Source of the DNA: Thermococcus sp. 21S7
GTDB taxonomy: Archaea > Methanobacteriota_B > Thermococci > Thermococcales > Thermococcaceae
Length of the DNA: 64,000 nucleotides
Reading direction: 5' to 3'
Assembly: GCF_012027615.1 (NCBI RefSeq)
Contig: NZ_SNUT01000005.1
Location: 124,001 to 188,000 of the forward strand
Shown: piece after piece, positions 56,895 through 64,000 of the stretch
Position numbering within the stretch: position 1 is the stretch's first letter
How the letters are laid out: every line of letters begins with the position of its first letter
Notes under the pieces: generated by a model
What the model was told of the DNA's origin: nothing
The model's database searches: none
The model's input: the letters and a program-made list of their open reading frames with translations, nothing else
Made by a program: the position numbers and the translations under genes

Positions 56895-57887
56895 TCACTC
56901 CGCGACCTTTGAGTTCCACTCCTCAAGGAGTTCCTTGGCGGAGTTCGCCGCTATCGCACCCTGGCCGACGGCAACTGCAATCTGCTTGAAGACGTTGGTT
57001 ATGTCTCCGGCGGCAAAGATTCCCTTCACCTTCGTGCGCATGTGCATGTCCACCGGGATGTAGCCGTACTCGTCGGTTATGCCGAGGTGCTTGACGAAAT
57101 CCGTTTTAGGCTCGTAGCCGATGAAGATGAAGACTCCATCGACCGCCATCTCGGTCTCCTCGCCGGTAACGCGGTTCTTCAACTTGACCGCCTCGACCTT
57201 CCCGTTGCCTCTGATTTCGGTCACGACGGTGTTGAGTATCGTCGGAATACCGCTCTCCTTAAAGCGGTCCTGGAGTATCTTGTCGGCCCTGAACTCCTCG
57301 CGCCTGTGGACGAGCGTGACGTCGACGCCTATGCTCTTGAGGTAGAGCGCCTCCTGAAGGGCGGTGTTTCCGCCTCCGACAACTATGACCTTCTTGCCCT
57401 TGAAGAGCGGGCCGTCGCAGGTCGCACAGTAGGAAACGCCCCTTCCGGTGAACTCTTCCTCTCCTGGCACGTGGAGCTTCCTCGGTGCGGCGCCGACGGC
57501 TATGATTATCGTCCTGGCCTTGTACTCCTTGCCGTTCTTCGTCTTGACCGCGAACTTGCACGGCCCCTCGTAGTAGGCGCACTCCGTCGGGTCTATCCTT
57601 TCCACCTCGTCGAAGACTATATCAACGCCGAGGTTCTTGACCTGCTCGTGCATCCTGTTCGTCAGCTCGGAACCGCTGATTCCCTCTGGAAATCCTGGAT
57701 AGTTCTCTATAAGGTCGGTCAGGGCCATGTTTCCGCCGAGGTCTTTGCTGAGTATCAGCGTCTCAAGGCCGAAGCGCGCCGCGTATACTGCCGCGGTGAA
57801 TCCGGCCGGCCCGGCGCCTATGATGAGCACGTCCCATGTTTTGTTCTCGTACTCTCCCCCGCGTGAGAATCCTCCAAGGCTGAACAT
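56895..57887 (-). CDS. trxB: Thioredoxin-disulfide reductase
   Basis: A 330-residue flavoprotein transferring electrons from NAD(P)H to a thioredoxin-like disulfide carrier. It has the FAD loop IIGAGPAGFTAAVYAARFG and the redox pair CATC in RGVSYCATCDGPLFKGKKV. The nucleotide loop is VVGGGNTALQEALYL, and the FAD-binding end is GIFAAGDITNVFKQIAVAVG. Start at 57887 after GGAGGTGAGAGAG. In Thermococcales it probably pairs with glutaredoxin-like protein disulfide oxidoreductase. Confidence 0.95.
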   Translation of the reverse strand: MFSLGGFSRGGEYENKTWDVLIIGAGPAGFTAAVYAARFGLETLILSKDLGGNMALTDLIENYPGFPEGISGSELTNRMHEQVKNLGVDIVFDEVERIDPTECAYYEGPCKFAVKTKNGKEYKARTIIIAVGAAPRKLHVPGEEEFTGRGVSYCATCDGPLFKGKKVIVVGGGNTALQEALYLKSIGVDVTLVHRREEFRADKILQDRFKESGIPTILNTVVTEIRGNGKVEAVKLKNRVTGEETEMAVDGVFIFIGYEPKTDFVKHLGITDEYGYIPVDMHMRTKVKGIFAAGDITNVFKQIAVAVGQGAIAANSAKELLEEWNSKVAE

Positions 57888-57952
57888 CTCTCTCACCTCC
57901 GGACTTTCCTAACGTGGACTATTTAAAAGCATTATTGCCCAGTGGTGGGTAT

Positions 57953-58798
57953 TCATACCACGACGTTAATTTCCGGACTGTCCTCGGGGAACCCTTCCGC
58001 GGGTTCGATCAGGAGTTCCGTCCCCGCGTGTTCGTCCTGCTTTAGGGGGATGTCCATCGTGAGCAGAACCTCGTATTTTCCGTGTCCCTCCAGAACCCTC
58101 CGCGCTCCGAAGGCCTCCCGGAGCTTCCGCGGATCGCTGACGTTCCTGTCCATCACTAGTATCAGGGGCTTTTCCCAGAACCTTCTCTCAAAATCTTTTT
58201 CCCCGCTCCCCTGAACCTCCACGAGCTTCTCCTTCCCCTTCGATTCGGGGTGGATCAGCTCCACCCTGGCTCCCCTGCACTTCGCGACGCTGGTGTAGAG
58301 CCTCCCCGAGATCATTCCCCTCCCTGTCTCCAGCCGCAGGTGGGCGTACTCGTCGTTGTAGGACGTTCCCAGGGAGTTCTCCCTTGCCTCGATTCTGTAC
58401 GTGGGCAGCACGGGGGATATCAGGGCGTCCCTGAACCTCCCCTCCGCGATAACGTAAACCGGAAGCTCAACCCAGGCATCGTCGTTTTCACCTATGAAGA
58501 CGAAGAACCCCTCCGGCTCCAGTTCTATCCTGTCCGAGGTGAACTCCCCTGAGGTTCTGAGTTCCCTCTGCACGGAGTAGTGTCTGTGCTTTGCCCCAAT
58601 CCATTCGCCCCTTATCCGCAGGGTTCCCCTCAGGAGCCTGGTTTTCTCGGGGAGTACGAGGGTTCTCCCGTCGATCCTCATCGAGGAGGCCAGTTCCGTG
58701 CACTTTTTCCTCGCCTTCGCTTCCCTCTCCATGTCCATCAGTATGATGCCCAGCATGATGAATATGAAGACGATAAACAGGGCCCCGCCGCCTTCCAT
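57953..58798 (-). CDS. Membrane-anchored hypothetical protein
   Basis: A 281-residue protein with a single N-terminal hydrophobic helix (ALFIVFIFIMLGIILMDME) and a soluble domain that is mainly beta. It contains TLRIRGEWIGAKHRHYSVQ, FVFIGENDDAWVELPVYVIA and LRLETGRGMISGRLYTSVAK. It ends near EGFPEDSPEINVVV. No known domain recognised. The layout (helix first, short cytosolic end) suggests the domain may face outside or inside; not determinable. Confidence 0.7.
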   Translation of the reverse strand: MEGGGALFIVFIFIMLGIILMDMEREAKARKKCTELASSMRIDGRTLVLPEKTRLLRGTLRIRGEWIGAKHRHYSVQRELRTSGEFTSDRIELEPEGFFVFIGENDDAWVELPVYVIAEGRFRDALISPVLPTYRIEARENSLGTSYNDEYAHLRLETGRGMISGRLYTSVAKCRGARVELIHPESKGKEKLVEVQGSGEKDFERRFWEKPLILVMDRNVSDPRKLREAFGARRVLEGHGKYEVLLTMDIPLKQDEHAGTELLIEPAEGFPEDSPEINVVV

Positions 58799-58843
58799 GC
58801 AACCACCGGGGCAAATACGAAGTTGGAAAATAAAAGAGTTTCT

Positions 58844-59374
58844 CTACAGCAGTGATAGCTCCCCGTCGAGGAGAAGGTGAAGGGCATAGCCGCAGAAGGC
58901 CGCGAAGCCGACGTAGAGTCCCTCCCCCGTCGTCATGTTGAGGCCGTACTCCACCAGAACGAACGCCAGGCCCCCGTAGACGGCCGCGAAGAGGAAGGAG
59001 TGAACTATTCCCCTGTGCTTTGGCATCATCCACGTGAAGGCGAACCATGCTATCACGGCGGCGAGAACCGCTATGCCCCATTCAACGGTTGTGTTGAGCC
59101 AGGGCCCCCCGACGTTTATCGACCCCGCGGCGTTGACGTAGACCGCCCCCCCGACCACCACGCTGACTATTGGCTTCGTCCCGCGGTGGATCAGGGCGTT
59201 TGGATGGTCCATGTCCGGCAGGTCGCTCCCCAGGACGTAGAAAGCGTAGCCCAGCACCAGAGCCATCGTTGTGAGGGCGAGGGGAGCGCCGTGGGCGGCC
59301 GCGAATCCCGCCGCGGCGACGATGACAGGATAGCTGGCTATCCCGCTGAGCACGTGAACGTCGTAGTTGGGCAT
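58844..59374 (-). CDS. YdjM/DUF457-family membrane-bound metal-dependent hydrolase
   Basis: A 176-residue protein with about five TM helices. It has the family signature near the N-terminus: MPNYDVHVLSGI (His), LGSDLPDMDHPNALIHRG (Asp/His cluster), HRGIVHSFLFA and, near the end, YALHLLLDGELSLL. These acidic/His residues probably bind a metal at the membrane surface. The family's reaction is poorly known. The stop of the AAA ATPase gene lies shortly upstream (6 bases), so they may form an operon. Confidence 0.82.
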   Translation of the reverse strand: MPNYDVHVLSGIASYPVIVAAAGFAAAHGAPLALTTMALVLGYAFYVLGSDLPDMDHPNALIHRGTKPIVSVVVGGAVYVNAAGSINVGGPWLNTTVEWGIAVLAAVIAWFAFTWMMPKHRGIVHSFLFAAVYGGLAFVLVEYGLNMTTGEGLYVGFAAFCGYALHLLLDGELSLL

Positions 59375-59380
59375 GGGGCA

Positions 59381-60586
59381 TCACTCTTCCTCTTTCTCGG
59401 CCTGTTCTTCCTCCAGGAACTTTTTCACGTACTCTGGAACCTTGTAGTTGCCTTTGGGGTCTCCGACCAGGAAGCCGAGCCTTATGAGCTCGTTGAGCTG
59501 GTCGTAGACCTGTATTCCGGGCCTCTTGACGACCTTGGCTATCTGAATGTAGCTCACCGGCCCACCGTTGAACTCGTGAACTATGGCCTCAACGAGGTCC
59601 TTGTACTCCTTTGGAATCCTCGTGAGGTACTCCTCAAGGCTCTTGGGCTCCTCAAGGATTGCCGTGACAACGTAGTCGTCTATCGGATCGAACTTGTGCT
59701 TCACGGCTTCGCTCAGAACGTAGTGGAGCAGGCGAAGAATCTGCCTGGGGTTGCCCTTCCCAAGCTCGTGGATTAGCTTTACCGCTCCCTCGGTGAAGGG
59801 GTAGATTGGATCATCTGTGTCCCGTATCCTCACCCTGTTGAGCCTCTTCTTCACCAGCTCGTAGGCCTCGTCTATGCTCATTGGTCTGAGCTTGAACTCG
59901 TAGTGGAGGCGCATGAAGAAGGCAGGGAAAATCTTGGAGTACTCCTCGTAGGCCTCGGGGACGCAGGCGAAGGCAACGATACAGCCCTGGGGCATGTTGC
60001 TGATGAAGTGCCTGAGCATCTCGAAGAACTGTATCTTCTCCCTCTCGCTCGCGCTCCCCATGTTCTCAAGCTCGTCCAGGAGAAGGGCGCAGTAGGGGTA
60101 TCTCCCCATCTGCTCGGTTAAAAGTTCGGCTATGTCTCTGCTTTTGTACTCGTCCCTGTCGCTCAGCATCTTTTCAAGCCTGTCTATGAATCCGAGCTTT
60201 TTGGAGAGGTTCTCCAGGAAGATGTTCGTCCTGCTCTTCGGCGGCTTGAGGGCGTAGAAGATGTCGCGCGTGAGCTTGAGGATGTCGTTCGTGTCGACCT
60301 TGACGTATATAGCCTTCCCGCGGTTTTCCTCTACGGCCTTGGCTATGGTCTTGAGCCTCTGAGTCTTGCCCATTCCGAGGGGGCCGACGATGCTCATGGC
60401 TATCGAGCTTTTGTTCCCAATGACCTCGGAGATTATCATCTGGAGGCGCATGTCTATCTCTTGATAGACGTGAATGCTCTCGACGTCGGTTATTCCCTCG
60501 CTTGCGAGCTGTTCAAAGGGATTTCGAGAAAGACCGTAAACTTCGTATGACTGATATGGATAAAGCTTAAGGCCACCGGCTTCCAT
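59381..60586 (-). CDS. AAA+ ATPase with C-terminal winged helix (Orc1/Cdc6-like)
   Basis: A 401-residue AAA ATPase. Walker A: SIVGPLGMGKTQRLKTIAK; Walker B: CALLLDELENMGSASE; sensor region: CIVAFACVPEAYEEYSKIF. The C-terminal 100 residues form a winged helix (VSYIQIAKVVKRPGIQVYDQLNELIRLGFLVGD, read in parts). The layout resembles archaeal Orc1/Cdc6 or MNS-type ATPases but the origin-recognition loop is not obvious. A highly acidic tail (EEEQAEKEEE) ends it. ATG at 60586. A possible DNA-associated switch, substrate unknown. Confidence 0.85.
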   Translation of the reverse strand: MEAGGLKLYPYQSYEVYGLSRNPFEQLASEGITDVESIHVYQEIDMRLQMIISEVIGNKSSIAMSIVGPLGMGKTQRLKTIAKAVEENRGKAIYVKVDTNDILKLTRDIFYALKPPKSRTNIFLENLSKKLGFIDRLEKMLSDRDEYKSRDIAELLTEQMGRYPYCALLLDELENMGSASEREKIQFFEMLRHFISNMPQGCIVAFACVPEAYEEYSKIFPAFFMRLHYEFKLRPMSIDEAYELVKKRLNRVRIRDTDDPIYPFTEGAVKLIHELGKGNPRQILRLLHYVLSEAVKHKFDPIDDYVVTAILEEPKSLEEYLTRIPKEYKDLVEAIVHEFNGGPVSYIQIAKVVKRPGIQVYDQLNELIRLGFLVGDPKGNYKVPEYVKKFLEEEQAEKEEE

Positions 60587-60647
60587 TTTAACTCACCGCA
60601 TAGTTTAGGAACGCGAAATATAAAAACCTGTCCATTGGTGAGCGGAG

Positions 60648-61133
60648 ATGACGATTCTTCTCGTTACGGCTCCGGCTGGACGTGAGGGCGACGCCATACT
60701 CGAACTGGAGTGGGCGCTGGGGAAGGTCAGGGTCAGGGGTACAGACTGGAGGGGCGTTCTCCTCGCCGAAACGCCCCTGTCGAAGAAGGAAGCCATAGGA
60801 AGGCTGAAGAACTTCGAGACCCAGGCGATACAGCGCGTTGTCCCCCTCGACCTCATCGTTCCCGCCAGGAGGGAAGAGATAGAAAAGGCCGTCCTTGAAG
60901 TGGCGAAAAGAATAGACGGCACCTTTGCGGTGCGCGCCAAGGTCAGGGGGAACAAGAGGATGTCCCAGAGGGAGCTTGAAATAGGCCTCGGTTCGCTTAT
61001 AGTGGAAGCCTTCGGCCTAAAAGTCAACCTCAGCGACCCGGACTACACCGTCGCCGTCGAGGTGCTGGGGAAAAAGGCCGGAATCGGGCTGGTGGGAAGG
61101 GGTGAACTGCTTCGCTTTGAGGTAGTCGAGTGA
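60648..61133 (+). CDS. THUMP-domain RNA-binding protein (Tan1-like)
   Basis: A 161-residue protein made almost entirely of a THUMP domain: TILLVTAPAGREGDAILELE, then GVLLAETPLSKKEAIGRLKN, TFAVRAKVRGNKRMSQRELE and LKVNLSDPDYTVAVEVLGKK. In eukaryotes Tan1 helps acetylate tRNA cytidine 12; the archaeal counterpart may do the same with Kre33/TmcA. ATG at 60648 after GGTGAGCGGAG. Upstream TATA-like box (gaaatataaaaacc). Confidence 0.88.
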   Translation: MTILLVTAPAGREGDAILELEWALGKVRVRGTDWRGVLLAETPLSKKEAIGRLKNFETQAIQRVVPLDLIVPARREEIEKAVLEVAKRIDGTFAVRAKVRGNKRMSQRELEIGLGSLIVEAFGLKVNLSDPDYTVAVEVLGKKAGIGLVGRGELLRFEVVE

Positions 61134-61166
61134 AGCCTAAAATAGTATGACGTCCAATTCATAAAC

Positions 61167-61877
61167 ATGAACTTCAGGCACGTCTCGTACATCGTCGTGG
61201 CCCTGGTGGTAGCCTCGTCCCTCCTTCTCGTCCTCAAGCCCTACATCCTCTGGAGGGGAGTGGGCGAGACCCTTTCGGGGGAGGTCATAGCCCTGCCGGA
61301 GCCCAGGCTGGACTCAGAGGTTAGCGTCGAGGAAGCGATAGCGAGGCGGAGGAGCATACGCTCCTACAGGGACGAGCCCGTAACCCTTGGCCAGCTCTCC
61401 CAGCTCCTCTGGGCGGCACAGGGGATAACTGCCCAGCGAACCAAGTTTCGGGCATCGCCCAGCGCGGGGGCGACGTATCCCTTCGAGGTCTACGTGGTGG
61501 CGGGGAACGTTGAGGGCCTTGCCCCGGGAGTGTATCGCTACGACCCCTTCAACCACACCCTCGTGTTGGTGAAGGCCGGCGACTACAGAAAAGCCCTCCA
61601 GGATGCCGCCCTCGATCAGCGGTGGGTTGGGGATGCACCCCTCAGCATAGTCCTCGTGGCCTTCTATGGGAGAACGACCTCCTACTATGGTGAACGGGGC
61701 GTCAGGTACGTCCACATGGAGGCTGGCCACATAGGCCAGAACCTCTACCTTCAGGCAACCGCTCTAAGCCTGGGAACCGTCGCGGTTGGGGCCTTCTACG
61801 ATGAGGGTGTTGCGGAGATACTGGGCACCGATGGTGCTCCCCTTTACATCTTCCCTGTGGGTGTTCCAAATGGTTAG
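61167..61877 (+). CDS. Membrane-anchored nitroreductase (SagB/ThcOx family)
   Basis: A 236-residue FMN oxidoreductase anchored by one TM helix (IVVALVVASSLLLVLKPYIL). The nitroreductase domain shows SVEEAIARRRSIRSYRDEPV (FMN phosphate), QLLWAAQGIT, RASPSAGATYPFEVYVV, VHMEAGHIGQNLYLQATALS and a hydrophobic end. SagB/ThcOx members include dehydrogenases that oxidise azoline rings in RiPPs, but no precursor or YcaO gene is nearby, so a general redox role is equally likely. It overlaps the next gene by 8 bases. Confidence 0.87.
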   Translation: MNFRHVSYIVVALVVASSLLLVLKPYILWRGVGETLSGEVIALPEPRLDSEVSVEEAIARRRSIRSYRDEPVTLGQLSQLLWAAQGITAQRTKFRASPSAGATYPFEVYVVAGNVEGLAPGVYRYDPFNHTLVLVKAGDYRKALQDAALDQRWVGDAPLSIVLVAFYGRTTSYYGERGVRYVHMEAGHIGQNLYLQATALSLGTVAVGAFYDEGVAEILGTDGAPLYIFPVGVPNG

Positions 61878-62049
61878 CTTTGACCACTACACCCTTGGCT
61901 ACCTGAGCTTTGCCCTCATGGGCCTCGCCATGCTGAGCGGGGCACTGATATTCCTATCAAAGCGCAGGGAGACGTGGATAAAGGCCCACATCGTCATCAG
62001 CGTGATAGCGTACATCATCATGTTCCTCTCAATATGGCTCGTTAGATGA
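61870..62049 (+). CDS. Small two-TM membrane protein, partner of the nitroreductase
   Basis: A 59-residue protein with two hydrophobic helices (LSFALMGLAMLSGALIFLS and HIVISVIAYIIMFLSIWLV) and a His (AHIV) near the second helix, plus HYTLGY before the first. ATG at 61870 overlaps the nitroreductase stop, so co-translation is likely. His residues near the helix ends might hold haem, which would give the pair a membrane electron route; that is a guess. Confidence 0.7.
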   Translation: MVSFDHYTLGYLSFALMGLAMLSGALIFLSKRRETWIKAHIVISVIAYIIMFLSIWLVR

Positions 62050-62096
62050 ACCTAAAGCTTATTAGACCCTGTGGGCTATCCGTGCAGGGGATGGGA

Positions 62097-62588
62097 ATGT
62101 ACGACGTTCACGAGGTCGTTGAGGCCCTCTCAAGGCTGAGCTACAGGGACGCCCTTGCGTACTGGATAGAGGGTGAGAAGAAGGAGGCGGAATTTTATCG
62201 CGAGCTCGCGAGGCGTGCCCGCAACCTGGGTCTCGGAGAGGAACTGGTGAAAACCTTCGAGAAGCTGGCCGAGGATTCGCTGAACCACGCCGCCGAGCTT
62301 GAGGCCCAGCTCGGGGAGACCTACGGGGACGTTCCGAGGAGCGACCTTCCCCCGCTTGAGGTTCTTCCGGTTCTCAATGAATTCGAGAGGGCAGACCAGC
62401 TGGAGGAGGTTTTGAAGGCGGCGATGGAGAGCGAGCTGATAGCCCACGAGTCCTACAAGCTGCTCGCGGAGAGTGTGGATGACGAACGGCTGAGGGAGTT
62501 CTACTCCAAACTGGCCGACGTTGAGCGGGGCCACTACGAGATGCTCCTGGAGAGGTACAGTGAGTTGCTGACCTCCTCCCCGCCGTGA
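62097..62588 (+). CDS. Ferritin-like (rubrerythrin-type) protein
   Basis: A 163-residue four-helix protein with the Glu/ExxH pattern of ferritin-like diiron proteins: WIEGEKKEAEFYRELARRAR (E), TFEKLAEDSLNHAAELEAQL (ExxH-like), ESELIAHESYKLLAES (E) and LADVERGHYEMLLERY (ExxH). No rubredoxin domain. Start at 62097 (MYDVHEVVEALSRL) after GGGATGGGA. A paralog lies 200 bases downstream. It may store iron or detoxify peroxide; the nitroreductase next door is a possible electron donor. Confidence 0.85.
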   Translation: MYDVHEVVEALSRLSYRDALAYWIEGEKKEAEFYRELARRARNLGLGEELVKTFEKLAEDSLNHAAELEAQLGETYGDVPRSDLPPLEVLPVLNEFERADQLEEVLKAAMESELIAHESYKLLAESVDDERLREFYSKLADVERGHYEMLLERYSELLTSSPP

Positions 62589-62591
62589 GGG

Positions 62592-62620
62592 GCGAGGGTT
62601 CCAGCGGGTTAACCCCTCGC
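62592..62620 (+). terminator. Inverted repeat after the first ferritin-like gene
   Basis: GCGAGGG (62592-62598) pairs with CCCTCGC (62614-62620) across a 15-base loop, directly after the stop codon. A T-rich stretch does not follow, but the position fits transcript termination. The remaining gap to 62787 holds two TATA-like boxes (ccttttatag near 62720 and cgtataaag near 62750). Confidence 0.45.
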
Positions 62621-62787
62621 TAATGAAATGTAAAGAAAAAGGCCTGAAATCCCGAAATCCGATTCAAAAACACCTCCCCTTTTGGTAAATCCTTTATTAA
62701 CTGTCCTTTTCCCCTAAACTCCTTTTATAGACGGTTGTGCCAAATGCCGTATAAAGCCTCCGGTGTAAGTTTTATTGGGTGAGTGGG

Positions 62788-63300
62788 ATGGTTGATCTCG
62801 AAGGCTTGTCTTTCCTTGAGGAACTTCCCCTGGGGGAGCTTCTCGCCCACTGGATATCCCTGGAGGGTGACAAGGCCCTGCTCTACGAGAGGCTGGCCGA
62901 GAGGGCCAGGGGTATGGATGTTGAGGGGGCCGTGGGGGATATGTTCAAACTCCTCGGCCAAGAAGCGAGAAGACACGAGAAGAAGCTGAGGACCCTCTAC
63001 ACGAGAAAGTTCGGGGATGAGATTCCCGCCGTCAATGGGCCGTCTTTGGAGGAGCTCTCCGAGATAAGGGAGCTTGAGAGTGAGAACGACGTTTTTGCCG
63101 TTCTTAAGTGTGCCCTTGAGCTGGAGGAGGTTGCAGAGAGGGTTTACTCAATTCTAGCCGAGAAGGCCGACGACGAAACCCTGAGGGCGGTCTTTTCTTA
63201 CCTCGGTTCCACGGAGAGGCTCCATGAGAGGGCCGTTGGGTCCCTTATACGGGATTACGACTACAGAGCAGGTGTAAAAAAAGAGGGAGTGGAGGCTTAG
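62788..63300 (+). CDS. Ferritin-like (rubrerythrin-type) protein, paralog
   Basis: A 170-residue paralog of the previous ferritin-like protein. It has the same helix order: WISLEGDKALLYERLAERAR, FKLLGQEARRHEKKLRTLY, CALELEEVAERVYSILAEKA and YLGSTERLHERAVGSLI, with the diiron Glu/His positions mostly kept (ExxxxR/H spacing differs slightly in helix 2). Start at 62788 after GGGTGAGTGGG. Tandem duplication is the likely origin, and separate promoters suggest separate control. Confidence 0.83.
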   Translation: MVDLEGLSFLEELPLGELLAHWISLEGDKALLYERLAERARGMDVEGAVGDMFKLLGQEARRHEKKLRTLYTRKFGDEIPAVNGPSLEELSEIRELESENDVFAVLKCALELEEVAERVYSILAEKADDETLRAVFSYLGSTERLHERAVGSLIRDYDYRAGVKKEGVEA

Positions 63301-63306
63301 CTCACG

Positions 63307-63798
63307 CTAGCCTTCTGACTCCGCTGCCTCCTTCACTTCTTTTTTGAATAGCTCCTTGGCCTCCGGCGGCTCCTCTATCAGGTTGTCGCTGTACTTGTCG
63401 TAGTCAGCTATCAGGAACTCCTCGCTCATTCTCAGCGCCTTGACGGCCTTCTCCTCTCCCGGGAACTTCTTGCCCGGGCAGACATCAACGCAGAGGGCGC
63501 AGAACATACAGCGTGAAACGTAGTGCCTTATCTTCTTCAGCTCAGGTATCCACTCCATGGCATCCGCAGGACAGACCATTATGCAGAGCCGGCAGCCTAT
63601 GCACCTCTCCGGGTCGTAGACGAGCTTACCCCTGAACCCTTCGGGAACCGGGACGGGCGGGTTTATCTGAGCTTCACCCTTCTGCACTTTCTCTATGAGC
63701 GCCGTGACGTTAGCGGGAGCATGCTTAACCGGGAAGGGGTTGGTGGCGGGCTTCTTGACGAGCTGCTTGAGGAGGACGAACATCATCTTGTTTACCAT
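63307..63798 (-). CDS. NuoI-like 2x[4Fe-4S] ferredoxin subunit of a membrane respiratory complex
   Basis: A 163-residue subunit carrying two ferredoxin motifs, CIGCRLCIMVCP and CMFCALCVDVCPGKKFPG, which transfer electrons between the soluble and membrane arms of an Mbh/Mbx-type complex (ferredoxin-linked hydrogenase or sulfane reductase). The N-terminal amphipathic segment and the NPFPVKHAP motif are as in NuoI. ATG at 63798 after GGTGTGACGC; it follows the NuoH-like gene directly. The window shows only these two last genes of the operon, so hydrogenase versus sulfane reductase cannot be decided. Confidence 0.85.
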   Translation of the reverse strand: MVNKMMFVLLKQLVKKPATNPFPVKHAPANVTALIEKVQKGEAQINPPVPVPEGFRGKLVYDPERCIGCRLCIMVCPADAMEWIPELKKIRHYVSRCMFCALCVDVCPGKKFPGEEKAVKALRMSEEFLIADYDKYSDNLIEEPPEAKELFKKEVKEAAESEG

Positions 63799-63801
63799 GC
63801 G

Positions 63802-64000
63802 TCACACCCCCAGCCATACCAGCGCGAGCCCGACGAGGGCGATTATGTTGACGTAGACCCAGAACACTCTGGAGGCCTGCTCTATCCTGAACCTTGCGAA
63901 CGATGTCCTGACCAGCGTTATCGCCAGCAGGTAGATGACCATGACCTTGAAGAGGAACCACAGGGCCTCGACGACGTAGTAGGGCGTTCCAGTTAGGTTC
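63802..64000 (-). CDS. NuoH/MbhM-like membrane subunit, C-terminal part
   Basis: The last 66 codons of a polytopic subunit that continues beyond the right edge. Visible: TPYYVVEALWFLFKVMVIYL, then LVRTSFARFRIEQASRVFW and VYVNIIALVGLALVWLGV at the C-terminus. The RTSFARFR-IEQ segment is the conserved loop of NuoH/EchB-type subunits that forms part of the quinone or ferredoxin coupling site. Stop TGA at 63802-63804, 4 bases before the next gene's start. Confidence 0.82.
   Translation of the reverse strand, partial: NLTGTPYYVVEALWFLFKVMVIYLLAITLVRTSFARFRIEQASRVFWVYVNIIALVGLALVWLGV

Noticed and set aside
61167-61877. Nitroreductase as part of a RiPP (azoline) biosynthetic cluster
   Set aside because: No YcaO, precursor peptide or leader-binding gene was found nearby.

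Overview
This window is from a hyperthermophilic euryarchaeon of the order Thermococcales, most likely Thermococcus. The reasons are an intein-bearing large subunit of the D-family DNA polymerase, archaeal CarS, Kae1, short archaeal TIM and PPAT, ADP-forming acyl-CoA synthetase, adenosine-specific kinase and an Mbh/Mbx-type respiratory complex. The GGTGA-type ribosome binding sites, TATA promoters and tightly packed operons also fit.

Layout. 1-2.6 kb: end of DP2 (polC) with a 474-residue intein. 3.3-4.0 kb: tRNA-Gln(TTG) beside GC-rich hairpin repeats. 4.0-11.7 kb: a probable defence island, made of a 1685-residue helicase/DUF1998/PLD-like fusion (DISARM-like), an unknown 404-residue partner translationally coupled to it, and a divergent SPPY-type DNA methyltransferase. 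11.7-28.2 kb: core housekeeping genes (TIM, PPAT, acyl-CoA synthetase, Kae1, NAD kinase, flippase-like proteins, RNA m5C methyltransferase), then an RND-transporter operon facing a GbsR/MarR regulator across a palindromic operator, then carS.

28.2-38.6 kb is the most unusual part. A secreted 1067-residue protein with a variable glycine-zipper tip is followed by promoterless copies of its C-terminal region. These share 51-161 bp of near-perfect junction sequence with the main gene, and each is followed by a different small membrane protein. I read this as an archaeal polymorphic-toxin locus with one expressed toxin, silent replacement tips and membrane immunity proteins. It decays rightward into remnants and a dead tnpB. 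38.6-44.6 kb: MoaD/ThiF/MoaE sulfur-transfer genes, a lipoprotein, a SPASM protein without a radical-SAM motif whose promoter shares a 55-bp dyad element with the toxin gene, a double-HTH regulator, adenosine kinase, XTPase and an Lrp regulator. 44.6-50.1 kb: a second toxin-like locus, with a secreted EndoU-like nuclease pseudogene followed by five paralogous putative immunity genes. 50.1-64 kb: radical SAM protein, enolase, DeoC, ECF S-component, class III aminotransferase, thioredoxin reductase, AAA ATPase, THUMP protein, a nitroreductase/ferritin-like cluster and the start of a membrane respiratory complex operon.

All family assignments come from reading translated sequence by eye. No database or structure search was run.
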